A stretch of DNA of 6,255 nt from Actinomycetota bacterium (GTDB taxonomy: Bacteria; Actinomycetota; CADDZG01; WHSQ01): assembly GCA_016781115.1 (NCBI GenBank), contig JADDQX010000146.1, forward strand, positions 1 to 6,255, given 5' to 3'. Shown piece after piece: positions 1 to 5,248 of this stretch. How positions within the stretch are numbered: position 1 is the first letter of the stretch; each line of letters starts with the position of its first letter. Both the position numbers and the translations under genes were made by a program. Under the pieces are notes generated by a model. That model was not told the DNA's origin. It saw nothing but the letters and a program-made list of their open reading frames with translations, and did no database searches.

Positions 1-1
1 A

Positions 2-52
2 AGGCACGGCCGCCCCATCGGTTGGCGCCGGGAGATCTGCACCAGGAAGTGA
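2..52 (+). CDS. Possible C-terminal tail of an upstream gene (5' partial)
   Basis: The second forward frame is open from the left edge to a TGA at 50-52. It reads RHGRPIGWRREICTRK, and 15 of its 16 codons end in G or C, which fits coding sequence in this GC-rich genome better than the other two forward frames here. The stop lies four bases before the GTG of the next gene and overlaps that gene's ribosome binding site, as is common inside an operon. Sixteen residues are too few to identify a family. It could be chance, since the frame of the next gene is also open to the edge. Confidence 0.3.
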   Translation, partial: RHGRPIGWRREICTRK

Positions 53-56
53 CATC

Positions 57-440
57 GTGCTCGGCAAGCGCATCCATAAGAAGTCGCGGCCGAAGACCGT
101 GCGGCAGCGTCGAGCGAACGACGAACCCGTCCGGTCGACGAGCAAGACGCGCGACGGGCGCGCCGAAGCCTCCGCCGACGCTCCTGCGACCGCCGCCCCG
201 CCCCCTTCGGACTCAACGACGGAGGCCGAGGCGCGGGAGGACAAGGCCGAGGCTCCGGAGGAGGACAAGGCCGAGGCGCCCGAGGCGCCCGAGGCACCGG
301 AGGACAAGGCCGAGCCCGAGGCTCCGAGCCCGGACCCCGACGCTCTCGATGAGGTCGACGATCCCAAGATCGGCAAGGGCAGCGACTGCGCCCCGGATCT
401 GGGCGAGGAAAGCGAAGGCTCCGACCTCCACTGCGACTGA
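57..440 (+). CDS. Acidic Glu/Ala/Pro-rich repeat protein of unknown function
   Basis: This encodes a 127-residue protein from GTG at 57, with AGGAAG at 44-49 placed seven bases upstream. It has three parts. Residues 1-32 are strongly basic (LGKRIHKKSRPKTVRQRR near the start). Residues 33-95 are low-complexity Ala/Pro/Glu with three EDKAE units. The C-terminal part from about 96 is acidic and holds the only two cysteines, C111 and C126. There is no signal peptide or membrane segment, so it is probably cytoplasmic and largely disordered. The high G/C at third codon positions along the frame supports a real gene. It converges on qcrB with a seven-base gap. The frame stays open upstream to base 3, so a longer protein entering from the left cannot be excluded. 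I do not recognise a family. The charge split would suit binding nucleic acid or a basic partner, but that is a guess. Confidence 0.6.
   Translation: MLGKRIHKKSRPKTVRQRRANDEPVRSTSKTRDGRAEASADAPATAAPPPSDSTTEAEAREDKAEAPEEDKAEAPEAPEAPEDKAEPEAPSPDPDALDEVDDPKIGKGSDCAPDLGEESEGSDLHCD
237..314 (+). repeat. Three exact copies of a 15-base in-frame repeat (EDKAE)
   Basis: The 15-mer GAGGACAAGGCCGAG occurs exactly at 237-251, 261-275 and 300-314, in frame, encoding EDKAE. The spacers are multiples of three and are filled with Ala/Pro/Glu codons, including a tandem GAGGCGCCC. Slippage-type expansion inside a disordered linker is the simplest explanation. Copy number may vary between strains. Confidence 0.85.
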
Positions 441-447
441 GCGTCGC

Positions 448-1791
448 CTACTCGAACCCTCCCTGCGCATTGCGCCGCACGCGGGTGCTCTCCCCGAGCC
501 TCAGCGGCGCTGCCGTCTGTAGCTGGATGCTGATGCGGTGGGCAAGCAGCCCGCCGAGGGCCGGAACCAAGAAGATCGCGATCCTCAACACGTTCGTCAC
601 CGCCTCTACCTGAACGTTGAACATGATCGCCATGACGTCGTTGCCCCCCGCGATCGTGAGGATCAGGAAGAACAAGAAGGCGGCGGTCCCGATGCCGGTT
701 CGGAAAGGCACGTCGCGAGGACGGTTCAGCAGGTGGTGGTGGTCGTGGTCTCCGGTCAGCCGCGCCTCGATGAACGGCCACAACGTCATGAGGCCGAACG
801 CGATCCCGGGCACGACCACGCCGGGGATGAAAGGCGACGGGATCAAGATGCCAAAGAAGGTGACGTCGAACGGGGGGAACAAGCGCAGCGCTCCTTCGAG
901 CCACCCGATGTACCAGTCGGGTTGCGCGGGAGCGCTCACGACGGTCGCGTCGAAGGGGCCGTAGTCCCAAACGGGGTTGATCTGGATCAGCCCACCCATG
1001 AACGACAAGACGGCGCCGGTCAACAGCAAGAGCCCGACGGACTTGAAGGCCTGCCCCGGCCAGAACGGCTTGCCCACGACGTTGCTTTCACTTGCTTTGC
1101 CGCCGGGGAACTGGGCGTGCTTCTGACGCGCCAGGATCGCTAGGTGCGCGCCGATCATCGCGATGATGATCCCCGGCAACAACATCACGTGAAGGACGAA
1201 CAGCCTGGAGATGATGCCCTCGGTGGGGAACTCGCCGCCGAACGCGAGGAAGGCGAGGTAGGGCCCCACGAACGGCACCGAGATGAGAACGCTGTACGCG
1301 ATGCGGAGGCCGGTTCCCGAAAGCAGATCGTCCGGCAACGAATAGCCGGTGAATCCCATACCGAGGGCGAGGATCAACAGGACGACGCCGATGATCCAGT
1401 TCAGCTCGCGTGGTTTGCGGAACGCGCCGGTGAAGAAGATGCGCATGGCATGGACGACGACCGCGGCTACGAACACCAGCGCGGCCCAGTGATGGATCTG
1501 GCGCATGACGAGCCCGGCTCGTACCTCGAAGCTGATCCGCATCACGGACTCGTACGCGGCCGACACCTCCTGGCCTTGCAGTGGCGCGTACGGCCCCTGG
1601 TAGGTGACGGGGACGGAGTCCGGACGGTAGAAGAGCGTGAGGAACGTCCCCGTCGCGACCAGGATCACGAAGCAGAACAGCGCGATCTCCCCGAGCAGGA
1701 ACGACCAGTGATCGGGGAAGACCTTGCGCAACCCCTTACGCGCCATGGCGGCAACCCCGAGGCGCTCGTCGAACCAACGGAGGACCTTCAC
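448..1791 (-). CDS. qcrB: Cytochrome b subunit of the menaquinol:cytochrome c reductase
   Basis: The protein has 447 residues and is the membrane core of the bc1 complex, oxidising menaquinol and carrying two b haems. Haem ligands are visible in helix B (H100, in RQIHHW, and H114) and helix D (H201 and H216). The helix D pair has 14 residues between ligands, as in b6 and Gram-positive proteins. The Qo-site motif is PDWY at 291-294 (PEWY in proteobacteria and mitochondria), followed by IGWLEGALRLFPP, an actinobacterial pattern. About eight hydrophobic helices are visible (roughly 33-56, 97-118, 133-152, 196-220, 252-270, 312-338, 367-382, 400-418). A His-rich segment, HDHHHLLNRPRD, lies near 348-360. 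It lacks the long C-terminal extension I recall from mycobacterial and Streptomyces QcrB (around 545 residues). The GTG start at 1791 overlaps the qcrA stop as GTGA and has GAGGA upstream. The frame is open further upstream, but that stretch is Arg/Pro-rich, lies across qcrA and is not coding. Confidence 0.96.
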   Translation of the reverse strand: MKVLRWFDERLGVAAMARKGLRKVFPDHWSFLLGEIALFCFVILVATGTFLTLFYRPDSVPVTYQGPYAPLQGQEVSAAYESVMRISFEVRAGLVMRQIHHWAALVFVAAVVVHAMRIFFTGAFRKPRELNWIIGVVLLILALGMGFTGYSLPDDLLSGTGLRIAYSVLISVPFVGPYLAFLAFGGEFPTEGIISRLFVLHVMLLPGIIIAMIGAHLAILARQKHAQFPGGKASESNVVGKPFWPGQAFKSVGLLLLTGAVLSFMGGLIQINPVWDYGPFDATVVSAPAQPDWYIGWLEGALRLFPPFDVTFFGILIPSPFIPGVVVPGIAFGLMTLWPFIEARLTGDHDHHHLLNRPRDVPFRTGIGTAAFLFFLILTIAGGNDVMAIMFNVQVEAVTNVLRIAIFLVPALGGLLAHRISIQLQTAAPLRLGESTRVRRNAQGGFE

Positions 1792-2636
1792 GACGCTTGA
1801 TCCTCGCCCTCGTCCGACTGGAGGTTCCAGAAGCCGGGCCCGACCGGTTCGGAGAAGTCGCCGGTCGCCACGAGGAAGCCCTGGTCGTCGACCTCGATCG
1901 GGAGCTGAGGCAGGGGGCGGTCGGCGGGGCCGAAGGTCGGCTCGCCCCCCCTCAAGACATCGAACGTCGACTGGTGGCAAGGGCAGAGGAGCTCGTGGCT
2001 CTCGGCTCGGTACAGGCCCACGGGACAGCCCGCGTGCGTGCAGATCTTCGAGTAGCCGAGGACGCCCTCTGGCGCCCACTCCTCTCGCCCCGCGGGCAGC
2101 TGAAGCGCAGCGGGGTCCACCTTCAGCAGCACGGTCTGAGCATCGGCGGCTCCAACCTCGCCCTCCGGGAAAACGGTCTGCACGGCGCCCGCCTGGACCT
2201 GCTCGGGGCGGACGGGGTTCCCATCGAGGTCCACCAGGCGCTTCCCGGCGATCCACCGGGTTCGAAAGAGGCTCTGGCCGGGGCGGGGGCCGAGTGACAG
2301 CGCGGGGATAGCCAGCGCCGCCGCGAGTGTTCCCGAGGCTCCTATGAGCATCCGCACCAGCATCGATCGTCGCGTGAGGTCGGGTTCGTCCAGAGCTTCC
2401 GCGGCCTCGCTCCGCTCGGCCTCGGATGACAGCTGTCCTCGCTCCTCGATCGCTACATCTTCGTGGAGGAGCCGCGTCGCCCACACCACCACGCCGGCGC
2501 CGAGACCGCCTAGAGCGAGCCCCAGCAGGAGCCCCTCTAACTGCGCGTCGCCTCCCGCCACGTACACGATGACCAGCGCCAGCGACGACAGGACGCTGAC
2601 GCCGAAGGCGAGCGCGACGAGCCGCTCCGGCTTCAC
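1788..2636 (-). CDS. qcrA: Rieske iron-sulfur subunit of the menaquinol:cytochrome c reductase
   Basis: The 282-residue protein takes an electron from menaquinol at the QcrB Qo site and passes it to QcrC. Three membrane segments are visible (about 6-27, 34-54, 94-115), the actinobacterial layout rather than the usual single anchor. RR at 89-90 in LTRRSMLVR, just before the third segment, resembles a Tat motif. This agrees with the known mixed Sec/Tat insertion of actinobacterial Rieske proteins. The cluster boxes are CTHAGC (199-204) and CPCH (218-221): C199, H201, C218 and H221 bind 2Fe-2S, and C204/C220 should form the disulfide. The start is GTG at 2636. Upstream the frame stays open to a stop at 2745-2747 but contains no ATG, GTG, TTG or CTG. 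No good Shine-Dalgarno precedes this GTG, and it overlaps the stop of the preceding mini-ORF as GTGA, which suggests coupled translation. It is shorter than the mycobacterial homologue, mainly at the N-terminus. Confidence 0.95.
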   Translation of the reverse strand: MKPERLVALAFGVSVLSSLALVIVYVAGGDAQLEGLLLGLALGGLGAGVVVWATRLLHEDVAIEERGQLSSEAERSEAAEALDEPDLTRRSMLVRMLIGASGTLAAALAIPALSLGPRPGQSLFRTRWIAGKRLVDLDGNPVRPEQVQAGAVQTVFPEGEVGAADAQTVLLKVDPAALQLPAGREEWAPEGVLGYSKICTHAGCPVGLYRAESHELLCPCHQSTFDVLRGGEPTFGPADRPLPQLPIEVDDQGFLVATGDFSEPVGPGFWNLQSDEGEDQAS

Positions 2637-2707
2637 GGTTCTCGCTCGGAGCTCGCGCCCGTCTTGCTCCCGATCAGGCTTCGCGAGCCGAGCGGCTTCG
2701 GGTTCAC
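2633..2707 (-). CDS. 24-codon mini-ORF bridging qcrC and qcrA
   Basis: GTG at 2707 overlaps the qcrC stop (GTGA, 2707-2704). The frame runs 24 codons to a TGA at 2635-2633 that overlaps the qcrA GTG (GTGA, 2636-2633). The peptide contains PLGSRSLIGSKTGASSEREP, is basic and hydrophilic, and has no membrane segment. Of its codons, 21 of 24 end in G or C, against about 15 of 23 in the qcrA frame over the same bases, so this frame looks more coding-like. GGAG lies nine bases before its GTG. Three readings are possible: a leader peptide that hands ribosomes to the poorly initiated qcrA, the true QcrA N-terminus split off by a one-base shift, or a chance frame. I favour the first two over chance because both overlaps are exact. 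Confidence 0.4.
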   Translation of the reverse strand: MNPKPLGSRSLIGSKTGASSEREP

Positions 2708-2749
2708 GAGCGCTGCTCCGGAGTCGTCTTGGCCTTGCTTCCGATCAGG
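2663..2749. repeat. Imperfect direct repeat from the 3' end of qcrC
   Basis: CTTGCTTCCGATCAGG at 2734-2749 recurs at 2663-2678 with one mismatch (CTTGCTCCCGATCAGG), 71 bases apart. On the minus strand both copies encode LIGSK, and in both the distance from this block to an in-frame TGA is 30 bases. The remainder is only weakly alike. This looks like an old tandem duplication of the qcrC tail with the downstream copy drifted, but a short repeated functional element would look the same. Confidence 0.6.
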
Positions 2750-3423
2750 TAGCAGATGAGCCCCAGCGAGAGCATCCCGACGGCCCAGCCGACGAAGCCC
2801 TCGGGAACCGGCCCGATGCCACCGATGTCGGCGCCACCGGGATCATCTTGCTCCTGCAGGTAGCCGATGTAGCGCACGATCGCGTTCAGTTCCTGCTCCT
2901 CGAAGTCGAACACCGGCATCTCGCCGGGCCCAGTGATGGTGGCCTCCGCGATGTCCAGCGGCAGGGCCTGGTAGAGGCCGGGCGCCAGCGCCCCGACACC
3001 CGCCGCACCACCGTTCGCCGTGGCGCCGTGGCAGGCGGCGCAGTTGTTCACGAAAAGCTCTTGACCCTCGACCAGGTCACCCGCGGCCGGATCGAGCTCG
3101 GGTATGGGAGGACCGGAGCCGAGGCTTCCGACGTAGGCCACCAAAGCCTCTATCTCCTCTGGGGTGAAGGCGGGTGGCTTGCGCATGGTCTGTTCGTCGA
3201 CGTCAGCGAGCGGCATCCGGCCCGTGCGCAGTTGGAAATCGGCGGCTGCCTCGCCGGCGTCGTCTATGGGGGGGCCGTACTCGGTGCCGGTGCCATCGTC
3301 GCCGTGACACGAGGCGCAGGACTCGACGTAGAGCCGCTCCCCCTCCGCCTCCTGGGCACTCGCCGGCAACGCGCCGAGGGTGAACAGAGCTGCACCCACG
3401 AAAGCGACCCGCAGACCGAGCAC
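2704..3423 (-). CDS. qcrC: Membrane-anchored di-haem cytochrome c of the bc1 complex
   Basis: The 239-residue protein carries electrons from the Rieske subunit towards the terminal oxidase on the outer face of the membrane. An N-terminal hydrophobic signal or anchor (about 5-23, ending ASAQ) precedes two class I cytochrome c domains. The first has CASCH at 36-40 with probable axial M70 in GRMPLAD, and the second has CAACH at 128-132 with probable M169 in GEMPVFD. A transmembrane helix at about 209-228 ends in a short charged tail (GSKAKTTPEQRS). Two haem domains plus a C-terminal anchor is the actinobacterial QcrC plan, in which the di-haem subunit replaces a soluble carrier. The start is GTG at 3423, because an in-frame TAG at 3435-3433 leaves no room for an upstream start, and G-rich sequence precedes it. 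It is first in the operon. Actinobacteria commonly have ctaE (oxidase subunit III) just upstream, but here there is none. Confidence 0.95.
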   Translation of the reverse strand: MLGLRVAFVGAALFTLGALPASAQEAEGERLYVESCASCHGDDGTGTEYGPPIDDAGEAAADFQLRTGRMPLADVDEQTMRKPPAFTPEEIEALVAYVGSLGSGPPIPELDPAAGDLVEGQELFVNNCAACHGATANGGAAGVGALAPGLYQALPLDIAEATITGPGEMPVFDFEEQELNAIVRYIGYLQEQDDPGGADIGGIGPVPEGFVGWAVGMLSLGLICYLIGSKAKTTPEQRS

Positions 3424-3585
3424 CCCGGGACCCTACCCCGCCCCCTTTGTTCTTTGCTCATCTTGGATGAACCGGGACAAAAAGGTCACGCCGTGTCACC
3501 GAACCGTCGCGGACAGTTTCGTCGGCAGTCGCCTGGGAACGATGGCCGCAAGAGCTCCACCCGCCGTTCTGAAAGGGGGGACGCA
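3424..3585. promoter_or_regulatory. Divergent intergenic region between qcrC and the microprotein gene
   Basis: These 162 bases must hold the promoter of the qcr operon (leftwards) and probably that of the small gene to the right. I see no convincing -35/-10 pair on either strand. The one visible element is a short dyad, TCATC-TTG-GATGA, at 3458-3470, 35-47 bases before the qcrC start, which could be an operator or chance. The forward frames crossing here are antisense shadows of qcrC. Confidence 0.35.
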
Positions 3586-3651
3586 GTGGGATTGGTATGG
3601 ACCGTGCTGGCCGTCATCGGCCTGATCGTCGTCCTGCAGATGATCTTCTAG
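3586..3651 (+). CDS. 21-residue single-span membrane microprotein
   Basis: GTG at 3586 opens a 21-codon frame ending at TAG 3649-3651. The peptide begins MGLVWTVLAV and ends VVLQMIF. It has essentially no charge and forms one continuous hydrophobic segment, just enough to span a membrane. A purine-rich ribosome binding site (AAAGGGGGG, 3572-3580) ends five bases before the GTG, and a strong hairpin terminator begins seven bases after the stop, so the frame is framed like a complete small gene. It diverges from qcrC. Short hydrophobic subunits are known in respiratory complexes (CydX and CcoQ are examples in other oxidases), so a role with the bc1 complex or its oxidase is conceivable, but nothing in the sequence proves it. 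It might instead be a small stress or toxin-like membrane peptide. The frame is also open upstream of the GTG, but that part is antisense to qcrC. Confidence 0.5.
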   Translation: MGLVWTVLAVIGLIVVLQMIF

Positions 3652-3658
3652 AGGTGAA

Positions 3659-3691
3659 TCGGCCCCCGGAGCTCCGGGGGCCGAACCTTTT
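3659..3691 (+). terminator. Rho-independent terminator after the microprotein gene
   Basis: Bases 3659-3684 form a perfect 26-base palindrome with 13-base arms (TCGGCCCCCGGAG and its complement). It can fold into a very GC-rich stem with a tight loop, followed by AACCTTTT at 3684-3691. The T-rich side lies to the right, so it should stop rightward transcription from the microprotein gene. It would also insulate the sulfatase from upstream reading. The T-run is short, as is usual in high-GC actinobacteria. A second, smaller palindrome (CGCTCGCGAGCG, 3705-3716) followed by GCTTTCC may add to it. Confidence 0.75.
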
Positions 3692-3752
3692 CCCCCACCA
3701 CTCTCGCTCGCGAGCGGCTTTCCTCCCCGGGCTCCCGCCGCCCCGGAATATC

Positions 3753-3783
3753 TTGGTCAGCGCAACCCTTTGGACTCTTTAGT
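3753..3783 (+). promoter_or_regulatory. Weak promoter candidate for the sulfatase gene
   Basis: TTGGTC (3753-3758) and TTTAGT (3778-3783) partly resemble -35 and -10 boxes, with a 19-base spacer that is longer than ideal. This is the most AT-rich patch between the terminator and the sulfatase start, so it is the likeliest promoter position, but the match is poor. Confidence 0.22.
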
Positions 3784-3806
3784 GTGCGGGTGCGCGAGAA
3801 CGCACA
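3783..3806 (+). other. Leader hairpin before the sulfatase start
   Basis: TGTGCG at 3783-3788 is complementary to CGCACA at 3801-3806. A second GTGCG (3790-3794) can pair with the same 3' arm, so two alternative stems compete. The hairpin ends 17 bases before the AAGGAG ribosome binding site and might influence translation. It matches no riboswitch class I recognise. Confidence 0.25.
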
Positions 3807-3836
3807 GAGGTGACTCGGGGAACAAGGAGTGGGGAC

Positions 3837-5237
3837 GTGATTTTGACAACCGCGGGCGTGCTGGCGTGGGTGACAACCCTGCTGGCATCCGTCGTCGGTG
3901 GCGGCTCCGGGATGTCTCAGCCGCGCGCGGCACAACAGCAGCGTCCCAACGTCTTGATCTTCATCACGGACGACCAACGCGCCGAAGGGACGATGGACGT
4001 GCTCCCAGCGGTGCAGAAGTGGTTCGGCGAACAAGGAACCGAGTTCACGAACGCCTACGCCACTACCCCGCTTTGCTGCCCGGCCCGCGCCTCGATCCTG
4101 ACGGGCCGCTATGCGCACAATCACACCGTCTACGAGAATGGAAGGGACGCGATCAAACGGCTGAAGTTCGGGCGGACCCTGCCCGCCGTCCTCCAACACG
4201 CCGGCTACCGCACGGGGATCTTCGGGAAGTACTTCAACCAGTGGCCCCACGATCGTCGCCCGCCACACTTCGATGAGTGGGTGGTCAGCTCGTTCGGGTA
4301 CGAGGATTCCACGTTCAACATCCAAGGTGGAGACCAGGTCGTTCCGGGTTACTCGATGCACTTCGTTTCCGATAAGGCCACGGAGTTCGTCGAGCAGGCC
4401 TCCTCAGAGCCGGAGCCGTGGTTCGCGTACATCGCGCCCGTCGCAGCTCATACTCCTTTCACTCCCGAGCCCGCTTACGCGGAAGCACCTGTCCCCCCAC
4501 GAGAGCACGATCCTTCGGAAGGCGAGGAGGACCTCAGCGACAAGCCGCCCTGGGTTCGGGCGCATCGGCTCTTGCCGACCGAGATCGCGGACGAACGTGC
4601 CGCAGGACAGCTCCGAACGTTGATGACGGTGAACGACATGGTCGATCGGGTGATGACGACGCTGCACGCAGCAGGTGAGGCCGACAACACGCTTGCGATC
4701 TTCACGTCCGACCACGGCTTCCTGTGGGGTGAGCACGGCCTCGGCAACAAGAGGCAGCCGTACACACCGTCGATCGAGGTGCCTCTGTACGCGCGCTGGC
4801 CCGGAACGGTGACGGCGGGCGCGCAGGACGACCGCATCGCCGCAAACGTGGACATCATGCCGACGATCCTGGACGCCGTCGGTGTCGAACGGGAGCGGCC
4901 GCTGGATGGACTCTCGCTCCTGCAAGACCATGAGAGGGATGCGCTCTTCCTCGAATACCGCAGCGCCTTCGGGAGGCCCGGCCGTCTGCCCAGCTGGGCT
5001 TCCGTTCTGACGCGTCGCGACCAGTACATCGAGTACTACTCGAGATCCGGCGCGAGGGTGTTCCGCGAGTACTACGACCTGCTCCGCGACCCAGCGCAGC
5101 TCGTCAACCTGCTCCACGACGGAGACGAGCTGAATGACCCGCCGGCTCCGTTACTGAAGTCGCTCGAGAACGCGGTTGACGAAGGGCGTCAGTGCCGGGG
5201 CCGCTCCTGCACGATGAGGGCGATCCCAAAGGCGTAG
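3837..5237 (+). CDS. Exported formylglycine-type sulfatase (N-acetylglucosamine-6-sulfatase-like)
   Basis: The 466-residue protein of the type I (formylglycine) sulfatase family should hydrolyse sulfate esters outside the membrane. The N-terminus is hydrophobic (about 2-22), a probable signal peptide or anchor. The active-site motif CCPAR is at 80-84 within PLCCPARASILTGRYAHNH, where C80 is the residue to be oxidised to formylglycine and R84 supports it. Probable metal and catalytic residues are D45, D46 (ITDDQ), K131 (FGKY), H205 (AAHTPF), D292, H293 (TSDHG) and K305 (NKRQ). The CCPxRASILTG block, GKYFNQW, and the C-terminal Cys pair (C453, C458 in RQCRGRSC) resemble N-acetylglucosamine-6-sulfatases, but the true substrate is unknown. 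I chose GTG 3837 because AAGGAG at 3824-3829 lies seven bases upstream. GTG 3810 would add MTRGTRSGD, giving a more typical basic signal-peptide start but with no proper ribosome binding site. No formylglycine-generating enzyme gene is in the window. It converges on the next gene with an 11-base gap. Confidence 0.92.
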   Translation: MILTTAGVLAWVTTLLASVVGGGSGMSQPRAAQQQRPNVLIFITDDQRAEGTMDVLPAVQKWFGEQGTEFTNAYATTPLCCPARASILTGRYAHNHTVYENGRDAIKRLKFGRTLPAVLQHAGYRTGIFGKYFNQWPHDRRPPHFDEWVVSSFGYEDSTFNIQGGDQVVPGYSMHFVSDKATEFVEQASSEPEPWFAYIAPVAAHTPFTPEPAYAEAPVPPREHDPSEGEEDLSDKPPWVRAHRLLPTEIADERAAGQLRTLMTVNDMVDRVMTTLHAAGEADNTLAIFTSDHGFLWGEHGLGNKRQPYTPSIEVPLYARWPGTVTAGAQDDRIAANVDIMPTILDAVGVERERPLDGLSLLQDHERDALFLEYRSAFGRPGRLPSWASVLTRRDQYIEYYSRSGARVFREYYDLLRDPAQLVNLLHDGDELNDPPAPLLKSLENAVDEGRQCRGRSCTMRAIPKA

Positions 5238-5248
5238 TTGCCGCTGCT

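Noticed and set aside
237..314. Possible CRISPR-like repeats
   Set aside because: The copies are 15 bases long, in frame, with spacers made of the same codons. They are protein repeats, not an array.
538..1800. Forward-strand ORFs opposite qcrB (201 and 218 residues)
   Set aside because: They are rich in Asp, Glu, His and Arg as expected of antisense reading of a membrane protein gene, and qcrB is certain.
1792..2484. Upstream extension of the qcrB reading frame
   Set aside because: The Arg/Pro/Gly-rich translation lies antiphase over qcrA, whose Rieske motifs are unmistakable. Cytochrome b homology begins near GTG 1791.
2344..3585. Long forward-strand ORF opposite qcrA and qcrC
   Set aside because: Its composition is a mirror of the genes on the other strand and it contains no recognisable domain. 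Only its last 21 codons, with their own ribosome binding site, look genuine.
3648..4361. Reverse-strand 237-residue ORF across the terminator and the sulfatase 5' end
   Set aside because: It runs through the GC-rich hairpin and the sulfatase start in antisense, and no domain is visible.
4404..5117. Reverse-strand 237-residue ORF inside the sulfatase gene
   Set aside because: It is a shadow of the sulfatase. No family motif or good ribosome binding site was seen.
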